A stretch of DNA of 64,000 nt, from NCBI RefSeq assembly GCF_010993775.1, contig NZ_WOTO01000014.1, positions 1-64,000 on the forward strand, read 5' to 3'. The position numbers and the translations under genes were made by a program. Positions within the stretch are counted from its first letter, which is position 1, and every line of letters starts with the position of its first letter. Shown one piece after another: positions 50,194-60,340 of the stretch. This DNA is from Fodinicola feengrottensis (GTDB taxonomy: Bacteria > Actinomycetota > Actinomycetes > Mycobacteriales > HKI-0501). The notes under the pieces are model-generated. The model made no database searches. It was not told where the DNA came from and was given only the letters and a program-made list of their open reading frames with translations.

Positions 50194-51689
50194 GTGATCA
50201 GCGAACACCTCACTCTCGTGCTGCTGGCTGGCAGCGTCATCCTGCTGCTGGCCGTGGTCGCGGTGCGTGCGGCCGTACGAACAGGGCTGCCCAGCCTGCT
50301 GATCTATCTGGGCATCGGGCTGGCCATCGGCGACGCGGGCCTGGGGATCCGGTTCTCCGACGCCGAGCTCACCCAGAGTCTCGGGCTGATCGCGTTGGCG
50401 GTGATCCTCGCCGAAGGCGGGCTGACCGCCCGTTGGGACACTATTCGGCCGGCGCTCGGCCCGGCCGCGCTGCTGGCCACCGTTGGGGTGCTGGTCAGCG
50501 TCGTGGTGACCGCGGTGATCGCGCACTGGGTGCTGGCGACGGACTGGCGTACGGCGTTGCTGCTGGGGTGCGGGTGGTGAGTGGCACCGACGCGGCCGCG
50601 GTCTTCTCCGTACTGCGCCGACTGCCGCTGCGCGGGCGGCTGGCGGCGATCCTGGAGGCCGAGTCCGGTTTCAACGACGCGCCAGTCGTCCTGCTGGTCA
50701 CACTTGTGGTGTCCAATGCCTGGTCGCAGTCGGGACTGTGGGGTGCGCTCGGCACCATGGGCTACGAGTTGGCCGTCGGCATCGCGATCGGGCTGCTCGC
50801 CGGATGGATCGGGCAGCAGGTGCTCAGCCGGGTGTCGCTGCCGGTCGCCGGGCTCTATCCGCTCGCGATAATGGCTTTCGCGATGTTGTCGTACACCGGG
50901 ACGACCCTGCTGCACGCCTCCGGCTTCCTCGCCATCTATCTGACTGGTCTGTGGCTCGGCAATTCCCACCTGCCGCACCGACACGCCAGCATCGGTTTCG
51001 TCGAGGCGCTTGCGTGGCTGGCGCAGATTGGCATGTTCGTGTTGCTCGGCCTGCTCGCGAGCCCGCTGCGGCTGCCGGCCGCGATCGTCCCGGCTTTGGT
51101 GATCGGCACCGGATTGCTTCTGCTCGCCCGGCCGTTGTCGGTGCTCGCCTCGTCGTTGCCGTTCCGGATTCCGTTACGGGATCAGGCATTCCTGTCGTGG
51201 GCGGGCCTGCGCGGAGCCGTACCGATCGTGCTCGCGACCATCCCGCTGGCCACCCACAGTGTCAACGGCGAGCTCATCTTCGACATCGTTTTCGTGCTGG
51301 TCTTCGTTTTCACGTTGATTCAGGCGCCCACTCTGCCGTGGGTGGCGCGGCGGCTCGGGGTGGTCGCCGACACCGAGGTGCGCGACGTCGACGTGGAAGT
51401 CGCGCCGCTGGACCAGATCAACGCCGACCTGCTCAGCGTCACCGTGCCACCGCATTCACGCCTGCACGGCTCGTACGTGCTGGACCTGCGGCTCCCCGAA
51501 GGCGCGGTGGTCTCCTTGGTAACCCGCGGCGACGACACCTCGGTGCCCAGCCTGCACACCCGACTCGCCGTCGGCGACACCCTGCTCGTCGTCGCCGCCG
51601 ACGGCGTACGCGAAGAAGCCGAACGCCGCCTCCGCGCCGTCGGCCGAGCCGGCCCACTCGCCCGCTGGTTCGGCGAATCCGGCCGCTAG
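50194..51689 (+). CDS. Cation/proton antiporter, CPA1/NhaP2-like with TrkA-C domain
   Basis: GTG 50194 (ISEHLTLVLLAGSVILLLAV); about 498 residues after a break near 50567. A dozen membrane helices, with ESGFNDAPVVLLVTLVV (the ND exchange site) and SWAGLRGAVPIVLATIP as CPA signatures. After the last helix a soluble tail (DVEVAPLDQINADLLSVTVP, LPEGAVVSLVTRGDD) is a TrkA-C-type regulatory domain, as in the K+/H+ antiporter NhaP2. Role in pH or potassium balance. It sits between two LLM arrays without sharing their operons. Confidence 0.88.
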
Positions 51690-51777
51690 GGTTTGGTGTC
51701 AAGGGCGCTTGACGGCGCGAAAGTGTCGTACGTGTCTGTTTTTTTCTTTCCCCCTTCACAAAAACTGAGCCGTTCCG
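51690..51777. terminator. Convergent gap with short inverted repeat
   Basis: GTCAAG-GGCG-CTTGAC at 51698-51713 followed by a T-rich stretch (GTTTTTTTCTTT) near 51738-51749. It probably ends the antiporter transcript; on the opposite strand it may end the LLM array II transcript. Confidence 0.5.
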
Positions 51778-52690
51778 TTACATTCGCGGGTGCCTGGATG
51801 GTGGTTCGCCGGAATCTGGGGCGAGGTGGAAGTGGGCGGCGATCTGGTCGACGACCTCGACGGGGTCGTTCCAGCGGTCGTCGTCGGGGCGTGGGTAATG
51901 GAAGATCGTGTCGGTGAAACCGGCTTCGGTCAATTCGCCGGTGAAGTCGGTGAAAGCGGTCAGTGAGGCCGTCACGTGTTCCGGGATGAAGCCGGCGGTG
52001 AAGATTTTGTCGATGGTGCTGGGATCCCGGTTGATTTTCCCGCATTCGTCCTCGATGATCCGCCATTGCGAGGCGATGTTGAGGCGCCATTGCGCGAAGT
52101 CCTTGCCGCCTCCGGTGGTGACCCAGGCGTCGGCGTGCCGGGCGGCCAGCGCGAGGGCCTTCCGGCCGGTTGCGGCGATGGCGAAGGGGATGCGGGGGTT
52201 TTTGTACGCAGCCGGGGACAATTCTGACCTGGGAGGCGCTGTAGTACGTGCCGGAAAATGTCGTTTCCGGCTGGGTCAGCAGAGTGTCCAATGTGGACAG
52301 GAATTCGCCGAACCGGCCGACGCGTTCGGCTGCGGGCCACGCCGGGCGGCCTAGTGCGGACTCGTCCCAGCCACCCATCGCGCCGGCGCCGATGCCGAGG
52401 ATGAAGCGGCCGGCGGAGATCTGGTCGAGGGTCATCAGCTCATGCGCGAAAGGGACCGGGTGCCGGAAGCTGGGAGAAGCGACCATGGTGCCCAGCCGGA
52501 TCCTGCTGGTGGCCGCGGCCGTCGCCGTCAGCAGCGGGAGGGCGGAAAGCCACGGTCGGCCGGCGTATTCGCGCCACGACAGATGATCGGGCATCCAGAG
52601 ATGGTGGAACCCGAGGCTTTCCAGTCGGCGGGCCCGGGCGATCCAGGTCGGCCAGTCGTCGGTTGGGAGCTGCATCACTCCGATACGCAT
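51778..52690 (-). CDS. LLM-class oxidoreductase, array II copy 2
   Basis: ATG 52690 (MRIGVMQLPTDDWPTWIARA); about 303 residues after a break near 52215. Signature SLGFHHLWMPDHLSWREYAG, AHELMTLDQISAGRFILGIG, LTQPETTFSGTYYSASQVR, PRIPFAIAATGRKALALAAR and a TIFHYPRPDDDRWNDP ending. It overlaps copy 1 (upstream gene) by 16 bases, so it is co-translated. Family: F420-dependent N5,N10-methylene-H4MPT reductase-like. Confidence 0.87.
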
Positions 52691-53577
52691 GAATTTTCCG
52701 CTGATCCGTGAAGAAAACGTTGGGCGATCTGCTCGACAACCTCGATCGGGTCGTTCCACCGTTCGTCGTCTTCGCGCGGATGCTGGAAGACCAGGTCGGT
52801 GAAGTCGGCCTTGCCGAGTTCGTCGACGAGATTGGCGAAGGTGTCCACAGTGGAGGTGAAGCGCTCCGGAGTGCCGCCAGCGACGAAAATCTTGTCGATC
52901 GAGCCTGGATCGCGATCGATTTTCGCGCACTCCTCCTCGATGGTTCGCCACTGTTCGGCGATGCTGAGCCGCCATTCCTCGACCGGCCTGGTCGGGCTCG
53001 CGCCGGTCGTCACCCAGGCGTCGCCATAGCGGGCGGTCAGCGCCAGCGCTTTACGTCCGACCGCGGCTATGCCGAACGGCAACCGTGGTTTTTGCGCGCA
53101 ACCAGGCACAATCCTGACCTGGGAGGCGCTGTAGTACGTGCCGGAAAGCGTCGTTTCCGGCTGGGTCAGCAGAGTGTCCAATGTGGACAGAAATTCGCCG
53201 AACCGGCTGACGCGTTCGGGTGTGGACCAGGCCGGCAGGCCCAACGCGGTGGCGTCCCAGCCGGTGCCACCAGCGCCGATGCCGAGGATGAAGCGGCCGG
53301 CGGAGATTTGGTCGAGGGTCATCAGCTCATGCGCGAAGGGCACCGGGTGCCGGAAGTTCGGCGAGGCGACCATGGTGCCGAGGCGGATGCGGTTGGTCGT
53401 GGCGGCGGTGGCGGTCAGTAGCGGGAGCGCCGACATCCACGGCCGCCCGGCATACTCCCGCCACGACAGGTGGTCGAAGGTCCAGAGATGCGCATAGCCG
53501 AGACTGTCCAGGTGGCGGGCCCGAGCGAGCCACGTCGGCCAGTCATCGGTGGGCAGGCACAGCACTCCAATTCTCAC
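52675..53577 (-). CDS. LLM-class oxidoreductase, array II copy 1
   Basis: 300 residues from GTG 53577 (RIGVLCLPTDDWPTWLARAR), intact. Very close to the overlapping copy 2 along its whole length (LSWREYAGRPW, FRHPVPFAHELMTLDQISAG, TLDTLLTQPETTLSGTYYSA), so a recent tandem duplication. Main differences lie in a Thr/Gly loop (VTTGASPTRPVEEWRLSIAE) that could alter substrate or partner choice. Divergent from the second HAD gene. Confidence 0.88.
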   Translation of the reverse strand: MRIGVLCLPTDDWPTWLARARHLDSLGYAHLWTFDHLSWREYAGRPWMSALPLLTATAATTNRIRLGTMVASPNFRHPVPFAHELMTLDQISAGRFILGIGAGGTGWDATALGLPAWSTPERVSRFGEFLSTLDTLLTQPETTLSGTYYSASQVRIVPGCAQKPRLPFGIAAVGRKALALTARYGDAWVTTGASPTRPVEEWRLSIAEQWRTIEEECAKIDRDPGSIDKIFVAGGTPERFTSTVDTFANLVDELGKADFTDLVFQHPREDDERWNDPIEVVEQIAQRFLHGSAENSCVSE

Positions 53578-53628
53578 AATCCCCGACCGTACCTGCGCAC
53601 CCCGACAGTGCCGGGCGAGGATAGGAGG

Positions 53629-54423
53629 ATGACCCTGCCCGGCATGATCGCCTGCGACCTGGACGGCACCCTGCTCCGCAGCGCGACCTGACCATCTCCG
53701 AGCGGACGATCGCCGCCCTCGCCGCGGCCCGTACGGCCGGCGTGCCCTTCGTGGTGGTGACCGGCCGGCCGGCCGGTGCGGTGGCTGGCGGTGGTGCTGG
53801 ACCGGATCGGCCGGTACGCCGAGGTGATCTGCAGCAACGGCGCCCGCGTCCTGGACGTGGACGGCACCGACCTGATCACCTGGCCGATCAGTCCCGCGAA
53901 CCTGGCCGAGGCGACCCGGCGGCTGCGCGATGAGCTCGGCACCGTCCACTTCGCGGTCGAGCGGCACACCGGGATGGTCAAGGAGGCTGGCTATCGGGTA
54001 CGGGCCGATCTCGCGCAGCCCCGCGAGCTGGAGCTCGCCGAGCTGGTCACCGAGCCGGCGCTCAAACTGCTCGCCCGGGTCTATGAGGCGGACGGCGACG
54101 AGCTGCTGGCCCGCTGTACGGAACTGCTGGCCGGGGTGGCGACCCCGACCCATTCCAGCCTCGCCGCCGGGCTGATCGAGATCTCCGCCGACGGGGTCAC
54201 CAAGGCGGCTGCGCTGGACTGGCTGGCCGCGCGCCATGGCGTACGAGCCGAGGATGTCGTCGCATTCGGCGACATGCCCAACGACATCTCGATGCTGCGC
54301 TGGGCCGGCCACTCAGTGGCGGTCGCCGATGCCCACCCGGACGCCAAAGCCGCCGCCACCGAAGTCACGAAGAGCAACGATGACGACGGCGTGGCTGTCG
54401 TCCTGGAGCGACTTCTCAGCTAG
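53629..54423 (+). CDS. HAD-superfamily (Cof type) phosphatase, second paralogue
   Basis: ATG 53629; about 264 residues after breaks near 53688 and 53775. Motif I MIACDLDGTLLRS, then PFVVVTGRP, ICSNGARVLDVDGTDLITWP, and SADGVTKAAALDWLAARHGV, VVAFGDMPNDISMLRWAGHS. Same subfamily as the gene after serS, which suggests the two were once neighbours. Its TAG stop shares CTAG with the convergent bpa gene. Confidence 0.88.
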
Positions 54424-55007
54424 AGATACTGCCCCGTACCAGGGGAGTGTCCGGAATCGCCGCGCTCCGGACCCGGCATGCCCGGGCCGCCGGGGCCGCC
54501 CATCAGGCCGATGCCCGGTGGCAGCGCGGGCCGGCCACCGCCGCCGCCACGCATCTGATCCAGCTGCATCCTCGCCGCCATCTGCTGCGCGACCAGCGCC
54601 GCCTGAATGCCGTGGAAGAGGCCCTCCAGCCAGCCGACCAGCTGGGCCTGCGCGATCCGCAGCTCGGACTCGCTCGGGGTGCCTTCGGCCAGTGGCAGGG
54701 ACAGCCGTTCCAGCTCTTCCTTGAGCTCTGGCGCGAGGCCGTCCTCCAACTCCTTGATCGAGCGGCTGTGGATTTCCTTCAGCCGGGACCTGCTCGCCTC
54801 GTCCAGCGGGGCCGCCCGAACTTCCTCCAGCAGCTGCTTGATCATGGTGCCGATCCGCATGACCTTGGCCGGCTGCTCGATCAGCTGGGTCGGGTCCAGC
54901 TCCTCGCTGTCACCGTCGCCGGTGGTCGCCACCGCGACCGGCTGGCCGTTCGGTCCAATCACCACGACCTGGTGTGGCTCGCGGGTCTCACCCTGCTCTT
55001 CGCTCAT
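54420..55007 (-). CDS. bpa: Bacterial proteasome activator Bpa (PafE)
   Basis: About 195 residues from ATG 55007 (GAGGA nine bases before). Four-helix region with QLIEQPAKVMRIGTMIKQLL, RSRLKEIHSRSIKELEDGL, SELRIAQAQLVGWLEGLFHG, then IQAALVAQQMAARMQLDQMR, and a Gly/Pro-rich tail ending GQYL, the HbYX-type docking motif that opens the 20S proteasome gate without ATP. Proof of an actinobacterium with a proteasome. No pup or prcBA in the window. Confidence 0.95.
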   Translation of the reverse strand: MSEEQGETREPHQVVVIGPNGQPVAVATTGDGDSEELDPTQLIEQPAKVMRIGTMIKQLLEEVRAAPLDEASRSRLKEIHSRSIKELEDGLAPELKEELERLSLPLAEGTPSESELRIAQAQLVGWLEGLFHGIQAALVAQQMAARMQLDQMRGGGGGRPALPPGIGLMGGPGGPGMPGPERGDSGHSPGTGQYL

Positions 55008-55072
55008 GACGTCCATCCTCACGCACCAGCGCGCGAGGGGCGAGTACGGGGCGGCGTACCGTTCCCTTCTGG

Positions 55073-56009
55073 GTGATACGACGTGCGCTGATGGCGCTTG
55101 CAGTCCCCGTTGCGCTGGTCACGGTCGCCGCCGCTTGTACGGGGTGTGGCCACTCCGCCGCGCAGGCGTCGCCGACGCCGTCGGCCAAGGCCAGTTCGGT
55201 CGCACCGACGACGCCGCCGTCCCCGTCCGCCTCGCCGACCCCGTCGCCGAGTTGTGCGGGCCCAGGAGAGGGTTTCTCCTGCGATGACCGCAACCGGTTC
55301 GCGGCCGCGGAGACGTACATCAAAGCTCAGCCGGGCGTGATCGGCTTCGTGGTGCGCGACCGGCAGACCGGCGCGGTCTTCCACAGCGTCAACGCCGCGT
55401 ACAAGCTGTGGACGGCTTCCACCGTCAAGCTCGCCATCGCCACGTACCTGCTGGAGGAGCAGGCCGCCGGCAAGATCACCCTGTCCAGCAGCGACAAGTC
55501 CCTGATGTCGTCGATGCTGCGGGTGTCCGACGACCACGCGGCCGACGTGCTGTGTGGAAGCGCGCGCGGGCGGGGCGGCGCAGCTGCCGACGTGGCGGGA
55601 GAAGTACGGGATGACCGGCGCCACCTTCGTGGACGGTTTCGACCGCTACTGGGGCTACATGAAGTGCGCGCCGAACGACCTCGACCACCTGATGGCGTAC
55701 GTGCTGGACAAGACCTCGCCGGACATCCGCGCGTACTTGGTCGGCAAGCTCAGGTCGGTCGGCGAGAACCAGCAGTGGGGTGTCTGGGGTGGCGCTGACC
55801 AGGCGGCCAGCCCCGGCAACAAGGACGGCTGGTCGCAGGAACACGACGCCGGGACCCTGCACTGGGTCATCAACAGCGTCGGGTTTGCCGGCAAGGACGA
55901 GCGGTGGCAGGTCGCGATCATGTATCGCCTGACCCCTTCCGGTACGTACGACGGAGGCGTCGCGGCCGTCACCCATGTCGCCAAAGTTCTCCTCGCCGGC
56001 AAGCGTTAG
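55073..56009 (+). CDS. Penicillin-binding/beta-lactamase-like lipoprotein
   Basis: GTG 55073; about 312 residues after a break near 55555. Signal peptide with a possible lipobox around VAAAC, Ser/Pro/Thr linker, then a serine-hydrolase fold: SxxK in TASTVKLAIATYLLEEQ, SDDHAADVLW (SDN-like) and a C-terminal VSGNEKR-like region (DAGTLHWVINSVGFAGKDER). Could be a class A-like beta-lactamase, a DD-peptidase or an inactive relative. The third motif (KTG) is not obvious, so activity is uncertain. Confidence 0.8.
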
Positions 56010-56012
56010 AAA

Positions 56013-56052
56013 AGGGACCCGTTGGGGCGGCTGACCGCCCCAACGGGTCCCT
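56013..56052. terminator. Bidirectional terminator, 18-bp perfect stem
   Basis: AGGGACCCGTTGGGGCGG at 56013-56030 pairs with 56035-56052 around a CTGA loop, followed by CTCTTT. It separates the convergent lipoprotein and mannosidase genes. Confidence 0.95.
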
Positions 56053-56066
56053 CTCTTTGGGCTCTG

Positions 56067-59000
56067 TTACTGGCCGAAGCCGATGGAGAAGACGTGCATG
56101 TTGCCGCCGGTGGCCATCGGCAGCGTGACGCTGGCGACGGTCTTGCCGGCGGTCAGCGGGTTGGTGACGGCGAACAGGTACGTGTTGATGTTCTGCCGGC
56201 CACCGTCCGTGCCGTTCCGGTACGGCGTCTTCGCGATCGTCAGGTTCCCCGCCAGCGGCGGGTAGCTGTTGGCGCCCAGTGTCCAGTCGCTGAACCCGAC
56301 CGCGACTTGCTGCGTGCTGCCGTCGGTGAAGGTGACGGTCATCGTGCCGGTCGCGCCGGCGCTGCCAGCGTTGGTCGCCGACCCGATCAGCCCGATCGAC
56401 TTCGCGCCGGCCGGGGCGTTGACCGCGATGGTCTGGCCGGCCGCCTCGATGTTGTCCGGCTGCCCGACCGGCTGGTCCGGGAACAGGAAGCTGACCCCGC
56501 CGGCGGTCACGGTCGCGCCGCCGGTCACGCCGGCCGCCGCCAGGGCCGTCGCCGAATACGCCCAGCCGCTGGAGTCGTAGCTGCCGCCGACCTTCTGGCC
56601 GTCGTTCGTACGACCGGAGTTGCTGAAGTAGGGCCAAATCGAGCCGGGTTTGGCGACCGCGACCGCCACGCTGGACGGCAGCACCGGCTGGTTGTCACTG
56701 GAGGTCATCGCGAAGCTGACCGGGAATCGTCCCTCGGATGCGCCGGCGGTGACCGTCACATCCTGTTTGGCGGACGAGTGTGCGGCGACCGTCAACGTGC
56801 CGCTGGCCGGGGTGACCGTCAGCCCGGAAGCCGCCGATCCGGTCCAGTTCACCGTGATCGCCTTGTCGGTGATGTTGGTGGCCCGCACGTTCGCGGTGCC
56901 GGTGGCACCCGGTTGGACGATCAGGTTCCCGGCCGGCGACGCGGCGGTGAACAGGCCGCGCTGTCCGGTGCCGTCCGATGGCGGCGCGTCCGCCGGCGCC
57001 GAGCCCCAGACTTTGTTGGGGATGGTGGAAAGGTCGTAGTTGATGGTGGCGCCACCGGTGAGGGGACGAGAAGTCCAGCCACGGCTTGTCCGACTTCTTG
57101 CCGTTCACCGTCACACCGTTCACGTACGGCGCGTCAACCGCCGCGTTCGGCGCGGTGATGGTGACTTTTTTTGTTGTTGGCGAGGGTGATCACGGCCTTC
57201 TGGAAGACCGGGCTGCCCAGCACCAGGGTCGAGGTGCCCGGGGTCTCCGGGTAGAAACCGAGCTCGGACCACACGTACCAGGAACTCATCGCGCCCAGGT
57301 CGTCGTTGCCGAAAGATCCCACCGGAGCGTCGAAATAGAGTTCCTGCTGCGCCGCGCGTACGGCCGCCTGCGTCTTCCAGGGCGCGCCGGTGTACGCGTA
57401 TTCCCACGGAATCTCGATGCTCGGCTCGTTGCTGAGGTCCGCGGAGGTCGCGCTCGGGTTGCTCAGATTCGTGAGCAGGCTGTCGAGATACTTGTTGTAC
57501 GAGTCGTTTCCGCCGTGTGCCTCGATAAGCGCCTTCAGGTTGTGGTTGACCATCGGCGTGTACTGCGCCGCCGAGGTGCCTTCCACGAAACCGCTGCCGG
57601 TGCCCGGCGAGAAGCCCGGGACAAGCTGGCCGTCACCGTAGCGGGCCTGCAGATATCCGGAGCCGACGTTGAAAACGTTCTGCCAGTTCTGCGAGCGGGT
57701 GGCGAGTTTCTGGTACGTCGCGGTGTCGCCGAGCGATTTCGCGTACGACGCGATCGCGTAGTCCGCGATGTCGTACTCCTGCTGGGTGGAAACCGGGCCG
57801 TAGAAGTTGCAGCAGGCGTATTGGCCGTCGTACGGGATGTAGCCCTTGCTGTCCAAAGTGGACTGTGCGGGCCGGATCTGGTTCGGCTGGGTGGCTTCGG
57901 CCACCATCGCGTCGAGCGCGTGCTTCTTGTCGAAGTCGCGGGCCCCGAAGGCGTACGCGCCGGCGATGATGCCGTCCGCCGGGTCGCCGACCATCACGTA
58001 CGACTCGCCGTTGGCCAGTGACCACTTGGGCAGCCGGCCGGACTGGTCGTAGTCATTCAGCGCTGAGGTCCCAGTCGCTGGCTTCCTGTGGTGCGACCAC
58101 GGCCGCGAGCTGGACCTGCGAGCGGTAGATGTCCCAACCGGAATAGTTGGCATACTGCGCGTGGCCCTTGGCGGCTTTGTGGACTTTGCCGTCAAAGCCC
58201 AGATATTCGCCGTTGACATCGCTGAACACGTTGGGATGCAGCAAAGCGTGGTAAAGCGCGGTGTAGAACTGCTCCTGCTGAGCGACTGTTCCACCGCTGA
58301 TCTGGATCTTGTTCAGGTATTTGTTCCAGGCCGCGTGGTTGGCCTTGCGTACCGCGTCGAAAGTAAACTTCGGGATTTCCGACGCGAGGTTCGCGGAAGC
58401 ATTTTTGTCGCTGGTGAAGGAGATCCCGACCCGGGCGGTGATCGTCGGGGTCTTGGTCGCGTCCCAGGACAACGCCAGCCCGCCGGGGCCGGCCGCGGCC
58501 GCTTTCGGGGCTGCCTTGACGTTGTGTGCGCGCGGCGCGGGCGTGGCCGGGATGGACGTACGAGGGGTGGCCGCGCCGCTGTGGAAGGGCTTGGTGGCAG
58601 CGCCCGCGGGCACCGGAGCCGCGTCGGTGGAGGCGGCGGTGGCGGCCTGGTCCCAAGTCGCGGCGCTCTTGAAGGGGTGATCGAAAACAATGTCGAAATG
58701 CAGGGTGTAGTCGGTTTCCATGTCGGTGCCCTGGCCGCAGAAATGACCGGACGTGACCGAGCCGGTGACCTCGTGGTCGCTGACCGCCTGGATCTGCGCG
58801 CGCCGTCCACCGTGCTCGCGCTGTCCCGCGCCTTCAGCAGCAGGTTCGCCTGGGACGTACGCGGGAAGGTGAACTTGCCGATGCCGGACCGGGTGGCCGC
58901 GGTCAGTTCGGTGCGTACGCCCGAACCGAGGCTCACTGCGTAGTAGCCGGCCTGCGCGGTCTCGCTGATGTGCGAGAAACTCGCGGTCGCGGCGCCCGGA

Positions 59001-59362
59001 TTGTCGCCAATCGCGCCAATAGTCGGCAAAATGGGCAGGTCGCCGTACGCGTCGCAGCCGGGGCCGGAGATGTGCGTGAGGCTGAAGCCGCGGGTCTGGC
59101 TGTCGTTGTACTCGTACCCGCCGCCCTGGGTGCGGTGCGGCGAGGTGTCCGGACTCCACTGCAGCATCCCGACCGGCATGTCGGCGCCGGGGAAGGTGTT
59201 GACCGCCCCTGAGGTGCCGATCAGCGGGTTGACCAGCGAGGCGGGGTCGGTGACGGGCTTGGGGGGGGCGGCCGCGCTCGCGGCGGTCGGGGCCAGCGTG
59301 GCGGTGGCCAGCACCACCGCCGCGGCCATGGAGAGTCTTGCCAAACTGCTACGTCTCGACAT
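56067..59362 (-). CDS. Secreted GH92 alpha-1,2-mannosidase
   Basis: ATG 59362 with AAAAGGA upstream; about 1,100 residues after breaks near 58800, 58065, 57160 and 57065. Signal peptide (SMAAAVVLATATLAPTAASA). GH92 marks: NTFPGADMPVGMLQWSPDTS, GFSLTHISGPGCDAYGDLPI, YQKLATRSQNWQNVF, SNEPSIEIPWEYAYTGAPWK, NDDLGAMSSWYVWSELGFYP. Then a NEW3-type beta-sandwich (IVQPGATGTANVRATNITDK) and a final carbohydrate-binding-like module (TVTFTDGSTQQVAVGFSDW). Trims mannans or N-glycans outside the cell. A LacI-type palindrome covers its promoter. Confidence 0.92.
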
Positions 59363-59382
59363 CGGTGATCCTTTTCCCGATA

Positions 59383-59396
59383 TGACAACGTTGTCA
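59383..59396. promoter_or_regulatory. LacI-type operator before the GH92 gene
   Basis: TGACAACGTTGTCA, a perfect 14-bp palindrome 20 bases upstream of the mannosidase start; a half-site (GACGACAAC) lies about 20 bases farther on. This CG-centred form is typical of LacI-family sugar repressors, but no LacI gene is in the window. Confidence 0.75.
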
Positions 59397-59548
59397 GAAG
59401 TGGTGACGACAACCCGGAAAATTCCCGCTTCTTCGCGGCTTAACCGACGAGAGCCTAGGCAGCTACGCAATGCCAATCAAGGTTTCAAAAGCACTCTGAC
59501 CTACATCGGCCGATATAACGATTTACCGAGTGATCATCAGGGCTTTTG

Positions 59549-60262
59549 CTAGCGAACGCTGCTGCGCGCGTACGGTCCGGCCGGCGGTCGCAGAACGGCG
59601 AACTGGTCTGTCACCTCGAGGCCGCCGGCGGCGAACCGGAACAGTGCGGCCGGCCGTCCGCCGGCCCGTCCCGGCGGGGCCGTCTCGCCGGTCGGCTCCA
59701 GCACGCCACGACGGGCTAGTACGCGCTGCAGGTTGGTGGCCGACACGGTGTAGCCCAGCGCGGCCGAATAGTGCGTACGCAGCTCGGAAATCGTGAACTC
59801 CGGCGGCGCGATGGCGAAGCCGATGTTCGTGTACGAGAGCTTCGCGCGCAGCCGGCCGCGGGCTCGCTCGACGATCGCGCGATGGTCGAAAGCGGTCTCC
59901 GGCAGCCGGTCGACGGGGTGCCAGGATGTGTCTTCGGGCACAGCCGGGTCGACGTGCGAAGGCACCAGACCGAGGAACGCGGTGGCCACCATCCGGGTGT
60001 CCGGGCGGCGATCCGGGGCGCTGAAAACGGACAGCTGCTCGACGTGGCTGAGCTGTCGTACGTCCACTTTTTCGGCCAGTTGACGGCGAATCGAGTGCTC
60101 CACGTCCTCGTCCGGACCGAGCCGCCCACCGGGGCGCGACGACCACCGGCCGGCGTCCGGTTTTCGGGCCCGCTGCCAGAGCAGCACCTGCAGCACGTGG
60201 GTACGGACCTGGAGCACCGCGGCCAGTACCTCATGTTCCACGGCGGTGATACTATCGCTCAC
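59549..60262 (-). CDS. nrtR: NrtR-type NUDIX transcriptional regulator of NAD synthesis
   Basis: About 237 residues from GTG 60262. N-terminal Nudix-like domain with altered catalytic box (WSSRPGGRLGPDEDVEHSIR), then a winged-helix segment (FTISELRTHYSAALGYTVSA, NLQRVLARRGVLEPTG). NrtR proteins bind ADP-ribose-type ligands and repress nad genes; its position divergent to nadABC is the standard layout. The Nudix box lacks the full REXXEE pattern, consistent with a binding rather than hydrolysing role. Confidence 0.9.
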   Translation of the reverse strand: MSDSITAVEHEVLAAVLQVRTHVLQVLLWQRARKPDAGRWSSRPGGRLGPDEDVEHSIRRQLAEKVDVRQLSHVEQLSVFSAPDRRPDTRMVATAFLGLVPSHVDPAVPEDTSWHPVDRLPETAFDHRAIVERARGRLRAKLSYTNIGFAIAPPEFTISELRTHYSAALGYTVSATNLQRVLARRGVLEPTGETAPPGRAGGRPAALFRFAAGGLEVTDQFAVLRPPAGPYARSSVR

Positions 60263-60263
60263 A

Positions 60264-60286
60264 GTTTTCGCTTAGTAGTCGAAAAC
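60264..60286. promoter_or_regulatory. Probable NrtR operator
   Basis: GTTTTCG at 60264-60270 and CGAAAAC at 60280-60286 with a 9-base spacer (CTTAGTAGT), directly at the NrtR start and 54 bases before the nadA start. Best candidate for the shared control site of nrtR and nadABC. Confidence 0.7.
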
Positions 60287-60340
60287 CCCGGCGGACGTTA
60301 ACGCGCAATGGCCTCGCCGGGCATCTTCGAGGAGGCGCAC

